A DNA stretch of 64,000 bases, from contig MU385710.1 of NCBI GenBank assembly GCA_022497155.1, positions 1,426,001 through 1,490,000 of the forward strand. The letters run 5' to 3'. The translations under genes were made by a program, and so were the position numbers. Positions 42,514 through 53,663 of the stretch are shown here, in pieces (position 1 is the stretch's first letter; each line of letters begins with the position of its first letter). The DNA comes from Whalleya microplaca. Lineage: Eukaryota; Ascomycota; Sordariomycetes; Xylariales; Xylariaceae. The notes under the pieces are model-generated. The model was not told the origin of the DNA, did not search any database, and saw nothing but the letters and a program-made list of their open reading frames with translations.

Positions 42514-45500
42514 AGTCTGTTACGTATTTAAAATGAGTAGTAGAGACGTTCTATATGGGGGCGAAATAATTGGTTAGGTATATTGTTAGACTAGACCGTT
42601 GTAGTTGGGGATTTGCATGCATCTGGGGAGGGAGTACGTAGTCGCAAACCGATTAAGTGCACCAATCCTTCAAGTGAAGTCATCATTGTCTTGCTGAGTG
42701 AACACCCTTGCAGGCCACCGCTTAGCTTGGAGGTTGAGCATATCTCCGATAACCCACCCTTACCTCCGGCTTAGCCAATGACTTTAACCAACGATACTTA
42801 AAACAAATGCATTCTTATAACTGTTATCAGTTAGTTTGTATATTGAAAGATGTGTTTTTATCATAGCATCATAGTTAATCAAGCTATATTGAATGGTGAT
42901 ACTCGGGAAATAAAATAATATGACAAGCCCGTTGTGCGTAGGTATATATAACCGTGCTAGCTTAAAAGTATACCATAGACTGTGTATCTACGCTCCTTCT
43001 AATGTAAAGGTTCCAGGAGAGGTATCCTCTATTCTTTTAGCTCAAAAATATTTCGTGAGATAAATGCTTTCTACATGAAGTCTTTGGCACGGAGGTCTTC
43101 AGTAAAGCACGCCAAACCACAAAGTTTGGCCTCACTAGCATACCTGTCAAATTGATTCCATTTGGGCAATCATATGCTCTTAAGTCATAAATAGTAGGAT
43201 ATGTTACTATATATAATATAAGCATGCTCTTGAATCTCCCAGTCTTCCTTCATACTATCGATCCGCCGACCGAATCGGGTTTGGGAACCACTCAGATAGT
43301 CTCTTAATAATTTCCATCGACTACTAACCGACCCGTGAATAGAGTAGATCTTTCCATATTATCTTACGTCCTGTAATCATCTGGTTCACATGGGAGATAT
43401 TTTGAAAGATCGTTCCTAGGTGGTGGGAAACTAGGATATGAAGCTAGCTTAATGGCATGGGTTGGCATAAGAGAAGCATTTACCTCTTCTGGATACTACG
43501 AGAGTATTTCTCAATATACAATAACAATCTACCCATAATAATTATAGCCGCCAGAGACATATTGTTCTTGAGCTATACGTCAACTTAGCTTCGATAGGGG
43601 AGCAGTTACATAATCAGCTCAATATGTTCAAGCGGATGAAGAAATGGCTATCGAACTACCCTAATCACAATGCTACAATGGAGCTATGCATTAGACTGTT
43701 TCGATATCAATAAGTTAAATAGACGACACATATGCTTGATACATCTTCCGGTGTAGGTTAACATGCTAATCTTCTCGCATCGCAGCCCGGTAAATAGACT
43801 CCCGCTAACGATGCTTGGGTTCGTCCTAAGAGGGCTCTTCCTCACTCTAGATTTCAGTACACGCAATATTATATAATACGCACAGAAGTGTATCAGACGG
43901 GGTGTTAAGTCCTTTCCTGTTCTATCTCCCCTACGTTGAGAACTACTCTAATCTTTTGGTCACACACTGAGGCCGATAACATTAAATCAAGCATTGCTGA
44001 TAATTCAGCTAGGTTTCTGAAAAGTTTATGCAACAGGAGCTCAATAATCCTTCTCTACGAAAGGAATCGGCCGAAAGGGCAACTTACGTCTCCCTTGAGC
44101 TCAGGATGCCAAACCAATGAGACTCTTAGTTACCGGCTACGATCCCGAGGTCAAGATCTACCGTAGCAAGACTCATCTTAAGGAGATGATGACACTCCTC
44201 GGCTCGCCTCCTCAAGAGCTGCTCTCCTGTAGCAACTCTGGCCACAGATTCTTCTTGAGTTGAAGTAGGCCTTCCCGGGCGCATCTTATGGACTGGAAAT
44301 TATTCGCTGACATGATGATGCCACGATCCAGGAGCGATCTAGGAGCCTTTTGCGTCGGTGTCTCTGTACCAAGCCAGACCTCGCTCGGAAAGTCGAGACC
44401 AGACAGAGAATGACACTCTCACCAGTATGTGCCTTCATGATCTCGGTAACCCGTATCGCCTGAGGAGATATGCTAACACTTGATATCATCTTGGCTCAGC
44501 CTTCCGAACAGCTCAATATAGCACGATGCTGAGGGCTATACAGGGTAAACATCATCTTCCTCGAAGATCTGGGTTAGAAAGCCAGCTCGAACCATCCCTT
44601 TCTGCGTGATACGCCCACGAAAGATGCTACTATCAAGGCTGAGCACTCAAACATACATGTATCCAGTTCTTCTATCAAAACGCTTTGGCCACCTATCACA
44701 ATCTACCTGACGTACAACGGTACGTATCGTCGTGCACGGTCCATACTATTATTGCAAGGATTATGTACATGCCGCCTCGAGGTCCTACCTATAATGGGAC
44801 GCTTCGGTGAAATACAGGGCCTCATAGTGGATGCTGCCGGCGGAAAGCACTGAAAGCTCTACATAATTGGCAACATCGGAACCCTTGGCACCTATAATCC
44901 TATAACAGGTAATGAGGCGCAGAGGAAAGAAATCCCACATTCCGGCAAGCGCTGACGCAAGCCTATTCGAAGACAGTCAAGACGCCCCAAGCAGCGCAGG
45001 CTGGCAGACACAGGCAGGACGGGTCAGCCCATTCACTGCAAATTCAATTGGCTTCGATCGGCCGCTATTCCCACCCGATTCCACACCCGATTCCACACCT
45101 GCCCCATCCGATGTCGTCGGCGTCCTCGCATTAACGTCCACAAACTCCGAGGCCTGGAATTCTTTCAAGGGAACGTTCCCACATTCCCATATTCGATGTC
45201 CCAATGTCCCAATGTCCCAAAGAATTTTTTTATAGATCGATCTCTAGGCTTATTTAGGCCATTGCGCGTCGCGTTTCGTTTTTTGATTGAGCCCTTGCAT
45301 GCGAGTGCCAGCTGGAGAACCTTGGAAGGGACCCCCTCGATGATTTCGCAAGGTCTAGGTAGGCCGTGCCGAGGCCACCTGCGACAGGCTGTCGTGGCCG
45401 GACCAGCACAGCTTGCAGAGCTTGCGACGCCGGTCACATCTGTCACATCAGCCAGAGGCAGGAGCTGCTTTATCCGTCGGCACCCCTTACACGTATTAAG

Positions 45501-45645
45501 GACACATCTACAAGTACCACACCCCCTTCACCTTCATCAACGTCGCGTGCTGCGAATCGCCTGCCATCCTTCCCATTTCCAATCTTTTTTCGACGCTCCT
45601 TCATCCAGTTTCCACCTTCGCCGACTCAACTCTCTATTCCCCATC
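42514..45645. other. Divergent intergenic region holding a kinase pseudogene
   Basis: AT-rich from 42780 to 43350. The kinase relic occupies about 43354-44262. From 44262 to 44900 nothing recognisable is seen. The last 700 bp are the promoter and CT-rich leader of the metal transporter gene and contain short tandem repeats: CCGATTCCACAC (twice, near 45067-45095) and AATGTCCC (near 45203-45220). Confidence 0.65.
43354..44262 (+). pseudogene. Decayed SRPK-type Ser/Thr protein kinase
   Basis: Fragments in shifting plus-strand frames line up, in the right order, with fungal SRPK-like kinases. They are: HMGDILKDR then a stop and VVG (43388-43425); after a frame change LGYEASLMAW, the glycine-loop region; QLNMFKRMKKW with YPNH (about 43605-43665), matching the family's HPGR region; HTEADNIKSSIADNS (43963-44007), matching the HTDxKADNI catalytic loop but two residues short, so the catalytic Asp-x-Lys is lost; and GYDPEVKIYRSKTHLKEM then LLGSPPQELL (about 44135-44220), the C-lobe. 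At least two in-frame stops and several frameshifts rule out a working kinase. The kinase subdomain with DFG was not found. Intact SRPKs phosphorylate SR splicing proteins; this copy is dead. Confidence 0.75.
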
Positions 45646-46931
45646 ATGACCACCCTTACCCAGACACGAAATCACAGTGGCCACAAGCACGGTCACGGTC
45701 ACCATCACCACCATGACAATGTCTATCTCACGTCGCAGAACAAAAACGACGCCGGTGTGCGCATCACGCGGATTGGCCTTTATTCCAACCTGGGAATGGC
45801 CATCGCAAAGGGAATTGGTGGCTACATGTTCAATTCCAAAGCCATGATCGCCGACGCCATTCACAGTGTCACAGACCTTGCATCGGACATACTGACGCTC
45901 GCTACCATATCATGGAGCATAAAATCGCCGACCGACAAGTTCCCGGCTGGATTTGGAAAGATTGAGAGCTTAGGATCACTGGGCGTATCGGGCATGCTCT
46001 TCTTTGGCGGTCTCTGGATGGGCTACGGCAGTCTACTGACTCTCTACGGACACTTCTTCCTGGACCCGGCTTCTGCTGCAGAATTGGCGGCACATGCACA
46101 CGGCCACAGCCATGGCCACGACCATGGTGCTGGAGATGTGGTTCCAAGTCTGCATGCTGCGTGGCTAGCTGCGGGCACGGTCGCCATCAAAGAATGGCTG
46201 TACCATGCGAGTAAGTTGTTCACGCCGCCCCCACATTACCGTGAAGTCAAACGTTAACCACTCCACTAGCCATGAAAGTAGCTCGAGACCGCAAGTCCTC
46301 CGTTCTCGCCTCCAACGCCATCCACCATCGAATCGACAGCCTGACTGGCATTGTTACACTAGCAGTCATCCTGGGAGCGAACCTGATGGAGAATGCCGCG
46401 TGGCTGGACCCAGTTGGCGGTCTGCTCATCTCCTTGATGGTTGTGAAGGCTGGTGCTGAAAACACCCTTTCCGCGGTGTTGGAACTTGCAGACCGCAGTA
46501 TTGATGAGGAGGTCAAGGGCTCCGTCCGAAAGCAGACACAGAGAGTCTTTGCCGACATTACCGAGGGACACGAAATCGAGCTTAGAGATGTGTCTGGCCT
46601 TAAGTCTGGACAGAACTACCTTATAGACCTGGAGGTAGCTGTACCCAGCGCTTGGACAGTCGACGACGTAAGAGACATTGAAGACAAGATCAGAACCCGG
46701 GTTGGATCCAAAGTCCGAGGTACTCGCCGAGTTCGCGTCCGTTTCTTGGCCAAGGAGGCTGCAGCTTTGCCCAAATTCGACGAGTTCATTCCTGGTGATG
46801 TGAGTCCCAAATCGAGCCCGGAGCCCGAAGGAGAGGACAACCACCACCACCACAACGGCAATGGTAACGGCAATGGCAATGGAAATGGAAGCCACCAAAA
46901 TGGCAATGGGGATCACCATAAGTCGAAGTGA
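45646..46931 (+). CDS. MMT1: Cation diffusion facilitator, Mmt1/Mmt2-like metal transporter
   Basis: Two exons, 45646-46210 and 46270-46931, give 408 residues (intron GTAAGT...ACTAG). CDF proteins exchange divalent metal for protons; the Mmt branch is mitochondrial and linked to iron. A His-rich N-terminus (HKHGHGHHHHHDN) precedes TM1 (RITRIGLYSNLGMAIAKG); TM2 carries the metal-site ADAIHSVTDLASD; the loop after TM4 is His-rich (HAHGHSHGHDHG); TM5 has the second site NAIHHRIDSLT. A cytosolic ferredoxin-like domain follows and the tail is NHHHHNGNGN-rich. The frame is open upstream to about 45196 with further ATGs (for example 45340), and this leader translates to a basic, nearly acid-free sequence. 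45646 is the first ATG after a CT-rich leader; the longer form could carry a mitochondrial presequence. Confidence 0.85.
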
Positions 46932-47690
46932 ACTCCTACGAGATCATACAATGACATGGATGGCGTTTGGGCGTTGGGTACATTTCAGCAGATCTTTTGA
47001 AATCGGCACATTCATGATACCAAAATTTTTGCTTGAATCTTGGAGGGCAGAGCACTCTAGATCAGAGCATGATTGTATTATATACTACTTTGCGATGCAT
47101 ATTAGACGGCGTTGAAAGGCCCTCGGCAGTTATGCTGATGGTAAAAGCATATGCGGACTGGACATTGCGAGTACATAGGCATCGTGGCAGAGGATTGAGC
47201 AGCTGCAGAGAGGGAGGCCCTGGGCTATAGTATATAGAAATACATGCCTCTTTGCAACCTGCCTATACACATACATAGAGATAGCTTCAAGCAAGACATG
47301 TGACCTATCATAAGTTTCGGATTAACTAACGTTTGCTTATTAACATAGCGTAACCGGGTTCTCGGGAACCGTGTTATCGTACCACCGTGCGCCAAGCATC
47401 GTGCAAAGTCACTGATTGGCGCCTATGACGTTAGGACTAAATACCGCAAGACTTGTGTGACCGCTCTAGTGCTCGTGATTGGGCTTGGTGGGATGCTGGT
47501 GGGATGCTGGTGGGATAAGCTGAACGTAAATCTTGCATCAACATCCCCAATTAAACAAAATATTTATTGTAAGCTTCCAGAGCACTAAGCATCGTGCTCG
47601 TTATGTCCATATTAGTTCCTGATAATCTGGATATTTTTTTGTTAGTTTTGCTAAATCCGAATTGCCTGTTACAACCACTAGAGAGACAGG
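46932..47690. other. Intergenic region, no gene seen
   Basis: 3' flank of the metal transporter gene and promoter of the xylulokinase gene. A triplicated GGTGGGATGCT unit lies near 47488-47512. No other structure was found. Confidence 0.6.
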
Positions 47691-49536
47691 ATGAGCTCGG
47701 GACCACTATATCTCGGGTTTGATCTTTCAACCCAGCAGTTGAAAGGCAAGTTCAAAGCTGCAGAGGGGCGTCGTGCTGTAGAAAGCAATTTGGCTGACCT
47801 GCCATAGCAATTGTAATCACCTCAGACCTCAAGGTCGTCACCGAAGCCAAGGTCGACTTCGACGCCGACTTCGCCGCCAAATACAACGTTACGAAGGGTG
47901 TGCGAACCAATGATGACGAGGGCGAAGTATTTCAACCAGTAGCCATGTGGGTTGAGTCCGTGGATCTCGTCCTGACAAGATTGAGGGAGAAAGGCTGTCC
48001 CACAGACCGCATCAAGGGCATCAGCGGGTCGGGCCAGCAGCATTCAAGCGTCTATTGGAGCGAACATGCCGAATCGGCGTTGAAGAACCTCGATGGGGAA
48101 AAGACGCTGCTCGAACAGCTATCCAACGCATTCTCATACGATTTCGCGCCCAATTGGCAAGACCACAGCACCCAGACGGAGTGCGACCACTTCGATGCCC
48201 ACCTCGGCGGGGCACACAAATTGGCCGAGATCACAGGGAGTGCCGCCCATCATGTAAGACGACATCCGACTACCTAAGAGCTTCGTGCATCCCTAACAAG
48301 GATTAGCGTTTCACAGGTACTCAGATCCTCCGAATGCGAAGAAAGCGCCCCGAGGTCTACAACAAAACCGCTCGTATCTCGCTCGCCTCCTCGTTCCTAG
48401 CGTCTTTGTTCCTTGGCGCCATTGCGCCAATAGACATCAGCGATGTGACGGGCATGAACCTCTGGGATATCGCGAAAGAAGAATGGCACGAGAAACTTTT
48501 AGAGCTGACCGCTTCAAAGGAAGGCGTGCCAGAGCTCCGCAAGAAGCTGGGCGATGTACCGGTAGACGGCGGCGGTAGCTTCGGCAATATCTCTTCTTAC
48601 TACGTGCAGCGCTACGGATTCAGCGCAGACTGCCAGATCGCGCCCTTCACCGGCGACAACCCAGCGACGATCCTAGCGCTGCCTCTGCGGCCCCTCGACG
48701 CCATCGTATCGCTCGGCACGTCCAGCACATTCCTCATGAACACCTCCCGCTACAAGCCGGACCCCTCCTACCACTTCATGAACCACCCGGCCGCAAAGGG
48801 CCACTTCATGTTCATGCTGTGCTACAAGAACGGCGGCCTCGCGCGCGAGGAAGTCCGCGACCGGCTCCCCAAGCCCGCGGGCGCCGACCCCTGGGCCACC
48901 TTCAACAAGACGGTGCTCGCGACGCCGCCCCTGGGCATCGCGCGCGAGGGCGACAAGGCCAAGCTGGGGCTGTACTTCCCGCTGCCGGAGATCGTGCCGA
49001 ACATCAAGGCCGGGACGTGGCGATACACGTGCTCCTCCGACGGCTCGCCCTCGTCCCTGCACCCCGTTTCCCCCGACTCGGCGGCGTGGGGCGGCGCGCC
49101 GGCCGACGCGCGCGCCATCGTCGAGTCGCAGGCGCTGTCGATGCGTCTGCGGTCGCACAACCTGGTGCACGCGCTGGAGGCGCACCCGGGCCTGCCGGCG
49201 CAGCCGCGGCGCCTGTACCTCGTGGGCGGGGGGTCGCTGAACCCCGCGATCGCGCGCGTGCTGGGCGACGTGCTGGGCGGCGCCGACGGCGTCTACCGGC
49301 TCGACGTGGGCGGGAACGCGTGCGCGCTCGGCGGCGCGTACAAGGCGCTCTGGGCGCGCGAGAGGCGGGGGGCCGACGAGTCCTTCGACGAGCTGCTCGC
49401 GCGCCGGTGGGACGAGGACGAGGCCGTCGAGAAGGTCGATGATGGGTATCGTGAGCGGGAGTTCGGGGTGTATGGGAAGGTTGTCCCGGCGTTCGCGGAG
49501 ATGGAGAGGATGTTGTTGGAGGTTGCGCATAATTGA
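47691..49536 (+). CDS. XKS1: D-xylulose kinase (FGGY family)
   Basis: Three exons, 47691-47745, 47808-48253 and 48307-49536, give 576 residues, close to yeast Xks1 (600). It phosphorylates D-xylulose to xylulose 5-phosphate, feeding pentose into the pentose phosphate pathway. Seen: LGFDLSTQQLK (phosphate 1 motif, split from AIVI by intron 1), GISGSGQQHSSVYW, the WQDHSTQTECDHF block, GSAAHHRFTGTQILR across intron 2, ARISLASSFLASLFLG, the VSLGTSSTF motif and the C-terminal LVGGGSLNPAIARVLGDVLG then GNACALGGAYKA. Intron 1 starts GCAAGT, a GC-AG intron; the only nearby GT breaks the frame. The last exon is much more GC-rich (runs of GC/CG at third positions from 48700) than the first two. Confidence 0.93.
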
Positions 49537-50452
49537 TTTGGAGATGACTTACTGACGGACTGGTTGGCGATCTAGCTAGGCGTTCTGTTCTATCGAGGGT
49601 ATTGGGTGAAGGGGAAAATGGATGGAGGAAAATGGGATGAGAATGCTGATAATTAGGGGAGTTTGCTTTAACAGCGAGGACAGCGAAAGAAGACTGAGGG
49701 AAGGAAAAGTATTCACTCTCTTGTGTCGATTTCTCTCTTTCTCAGACCTTACTTACCTACAGAGCTAGATAGATTACAAGAGGTTTACACCCCTAGACTA
49801 AAGAAGATGAAAAGCACCCGCTTAGGTACAGATAGATCTACTTGACCTAGTAGTCGGACATCTCTTTACAGAGCAGAATGCCATGAATCGATATAGAGTC
49901 CTTCTAGCAAAGCTAGTATGTGTCATTTGGTATGTGTATGTGTGAGGTGACAGTCACGGATGAAATACATCATAGACTCGATGGAATGCGCAACATCTTT
50001 TGCATGAACTATGAAAGGAATACCTAAAAATGAATAAATGTATTCGAAAGCCATCGACTCCAAGGTTAAATACCTCCTACAAATATCTTCGCGGGCTATA
50101 TATAACCTTATGGCGAGTATTTCTCGGTTGATTTCAATCCGACAGCTTGAATGGCAGCAGGTTGCTTGGCCACATGCCAGAATTAAAGCTGGCTTCAGGC
50201 GGCTTTAGCAAAATCCACAATTTAATCAATCCTCAACGTCATCAGCTGCGGCTGTAATTGAGTTTTAAGCCACTAGCGAGGTTTTAGCTTATATCTCAGG
50301 CGTGTAACTAAGCCGCATTTGTTTACCTCATCAATTATGTGGGTGCGTCTCGTCGCATGTTGATAACACGGCCGTATGTAGGAGGGTGTTTTTGATTTCG
50401 ACATTCCGCGTATGCTTTATGGACCTATGTCTTGTCACATTCACTCGCGACG
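49537..50452. other. Intergenic region, no gene seen
   Basis: No frame of interest; AT-rich from 49800 onward. Confidence 0.6.
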
Positions 50453-51846
50453 ATGATACTAGGTCCGGTGTCCTATCTAGATTGCTTCGTCTTCTGTGTG
50501 TTCCTGGCGCCACAGCTGCTGATACACGTCGGCCTGCTTGAGACCGTAGCTGTAGTTCTTCAGTGTCTGCCGTTCCTATGTAAGTTCACGAAACGAGTCT
50601 CGGTGGGGTCGTCTATGTAGGGTGGACACTAATGTATGGCTACGGTAGTATTTGAGTTGCCATTCCAATTCGTTCGCGAGCGCTACCTTCATAAACGTGA
50701 GAACCAGTCTCAGTTCTTGCAGAAGGCGTCTGCATTCGAGGACGTTGTAATTCGATGTGTCCGCTATGCCTTCGCTCACATACCTCCCAAGGTTGGGAGA
50801 GTATTTTTCTCCAAGCCGGTAGCTTTGCCGTTCTTGAAATTCCGAATGTTACGACATGGCTACTTAAGATCTCCCATCCACTGGAATGAGTTCGTAGATG
50901 TAGGGGATATTCCTAGTTACTTCAAAAGAAGTCATCGAGCCTTTTGTTAAATACTAACCGGAGCTTCACAGAAGCGTTTCAAGGGGATTTGGATCATAAA
51001 AGATCCAATGAAGAAACCTGATGTTTGCATATTTTATGCTCATGGTAAGTGAAGAAAACCCGCAAGAACTGGTCCCACGGTGGCTAAGAGTTGCGTATAG
51101 GCGGAGGTTTCTCGATGGGCTCGGCTTACTTCTACCTCGAGTTTTTGCTCACGTGGTTGAGTCTGCTAGGCGACAATGGATACCATAACCCAGCAATTTT
51201 CGCCTTAGAGTATACTTTGGTACCCGACGCGGGGTTTCCCACCCAGTTGGAGGAGGCCATTGCAGGCTATGAACATGTGCTCTTGATGACAAGAGATCCC
51301 AACAAGATCGTCGTCAGCGGGGATTCAGCGGGGGCTACTATCGTTCTCAGTTTGCTTCTTCACCTCGCCAATATAGATCGTCATCTAGAGAAGATGGACG
51401 GTGTCGGAGCCTGGCGCCTGGCGAAGCCTGGATTGGCCGTGCTGATTTCGCCTTGGGTAACGCTGGTTTCCAAGAGGCACCGGGATACTACAAGCGACTA
51501 TCTTGATGCCGGACACTTGCATTTGTATGCTCGTCAATATGCCGGCGAAAAGGTTGCGACGGATGATCCACTCCTGTCGCCGGGTAACTGCAGACACGTT
51601 TTATGGTGGAAGAAAGCGGTCCCGTCGAAAGGCATGTATTTGGTTTCTGGCGCTGAAGAGGTCTTCGCACCCGAAGTCCGAGATCTAGTCGAATTTTTCA
51701 AGAGAAACAATTTGAAAGTCAACAGTAGAGAAGAGAAAGGGGGAATCCATGCCTGGCCAGTTGCTTCTCTCTTTCTTGGTAGCTCGCCCGAGGCGAGACA
51801 AAAGGGTCTGAAAGCCCTGGTACAGACGATAAGAGAAAATGTATAG
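50453..51846 (+). CDS. Membrane-anchored alpha/beta hydrolase (hormone-sensitive-lipase type)
   Basis: Four exons, 50453-50579, 50649-50899, 50972-51044 and 51101-51846, give 398 residues. The donor of intron 2 is uncertain (GTAGGG at 50900, or GTAGAT at 50894, two codons fewer). The N-terminus MILGPVSYLDCFVFCVFLAP plus LLIHVGLLETVAVVL is hydrophobic, so the enzyme is probably membrane-bound. The oxyanion motif HGGGFSMGS spans intron 3; the nucleophile elbow is VSGDSAGATIVL; the catalytic His is in GGIHAWPV. The usual catalytic acid region reads YLVSGAEEVFAPE, with Glu where Asp is common. Substrate is unknown; esterase or lipase activity follows from the family. Confidence 0.85.
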
Positions 51847-53663
51847 AATTTATACATGTGTATAACACAGCCACTCGGCTGACATATATACATGTATGTA
51901 TGAATGGCATACATATGTATTATCTTGCACTCGTGTCATGTCAGATTAGATCAAGTAACGCCATCATAGACCACACAACAGAAAAGGAACCATAAAGCAT
52001 GAGCCCTCGGCTTCTAAACTGCTGATAGCTGTGGTCTCCGATAAGCTCTTTGCAACAATATCATCATCCATGACACGTTGGTGCCTTGTTCGAACCCGAT
52101 GCAGGGCAGTCAACGGATATCACTAATACACGTAGCTGCTTACTAGATTTACTGTGTACTTTATACAATACTCGGCATTGATCATGTTTCCAGTACCAGA
52201 GAAATGGAAATCGACACGAGCCCTAATAAGGCTTCGGCTTATCTTAGAACATTGATAGATTAGGTATACTACCCATGCAGCCATGCAGCACCATGGTAAG
52301 AACCTTGGAAGCACTGCTCATTGAACTTGCTGCACCGCAAAGGTGGATATGAGTGGTTGTCTCGTCAAGTACCATCGAGGAACAGGTGAGAACAGATGAG
52401 TAGGAAGGTTGGCCTTGTGGAAGTGAACACGTCAAGAATACCTGATGAGAGACAAGGCTGAGCCAGCCACTGTGACTAGGTAGGTACAGAAGTTTTTTTT
52501 TGCCATTCAGGTTTGCAGCCTGCTGATCTGCGGAAGCCTTGAGACGGGCCCATGTCCGCTTATGCATGACAAGCGTCTTCGTTACATGGACTAAGACTCA
52601 TAGAGGTAAGTCCAGATGACCATAAATAAAGCATCCACAATGCAACAAGGTTGCTTGATGGAAATGCAGATGTGAAAGCCTTGAACAAGAGCTGGAAGTA
52701 AACACCTTGAGCACAGTTTGAGCAAACGGGAAAGGCTGCGATCAATAAGGACAGAAGGATCTCCTGTGTGGAGTAATTCCGACCTCAGTGACTGGATCCA
52801 TGGGAGTCAGAGGGTGCATTAAAATCGGTGGTACACAGTACGCCAGTACGCTTTTGTGTGGCTGTGCCAATCACAGTAGGAATCAGCGCGGACCCCTGAT
52901 GAGTCGCGTCGTGGTGGCCCTTTGCGGATATAAAACCAGTGCTCTTTCGCCGCCCGTGCTGCAGCAGAAGCAGAGCTTTGGCGCAGAAAAGTCTTGAACC
53001 CCCCCCCTTCCCCCTGGACTCAAACACTCTCAGAGCCTTTTACGCCCTCGAGCTTGCCCAATCATCGAGAACATCCACTACCACCCCACCTTCACCGCCC
53101 GGCAGATCAAAGCTGAGACAACCTGAACCGCCTACATTTGTGCAATCTGTGCAATCTCTCTGGCTTGGCCTCTAATCTACATTCTCCGTTCACCGACAGC
53201 AAAAACAGTCAGCATCCATATAATCCAACAATAATCGCACATACAACAACAAGCATTTGATGCATATATCTCCCTCATATACCTCAGGACCACGGTACAC
53301 CTTGATCTATACCTAGGTATTATTGAGTGCATGAAGTCATAAAAGGCATAAGGTACATATTGCATGGTTTGGTTCCTCGAGCAGAAGCCCCTCCAAGCAC
53401 TCCAAGACCTGCATTAGCTCGGCCAATGTCCATTTACGATTCCGATAAAACACCCCTGTCATCCACATTCCTGTATCGCTTGACCAGCCACACAGAAGTC
53501 AATCCTGAGCAGCAGCTCATGCAGAGAGAGGCTGGAAGAGGAAGAAGTCTTACAAAAAGAGCTACCCCGCCATTCCCAAGACGGTCTTAGAACGGGCTGA
53601 ACAACACAAGTACCTACCTCACCGGTCCCATTCCAAGCTTTGTCCTCTTTCAGGTTTATTAAC
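51847..53663. other. Intergenic region, no gene seen
   Basis: 1.8 kb between the hydrolase and the NC2-alpha gene. Its last 600 bp are C/T-rich with short pyrimidine tracts, probably promoter and leader; CTCTTTCAG at 53644-53652 could be the acceptor of a leader intron. Confidence 0.55.

Noticed and set aside
44681..44712. ACGCTTTGGCCACCTATCACA, similar to the right end of the 118-bp repeat (ACGCTTTGACCACCTCACACA)
   Set aside because: Only about 20 bases match with differences and the similarity does not extend upstream; not enough for a solo LTR.
48673..49530. 285-residue minus-strand frame
   Set aside because: Shadow of the very GC-rich last exon of xylulokinase.
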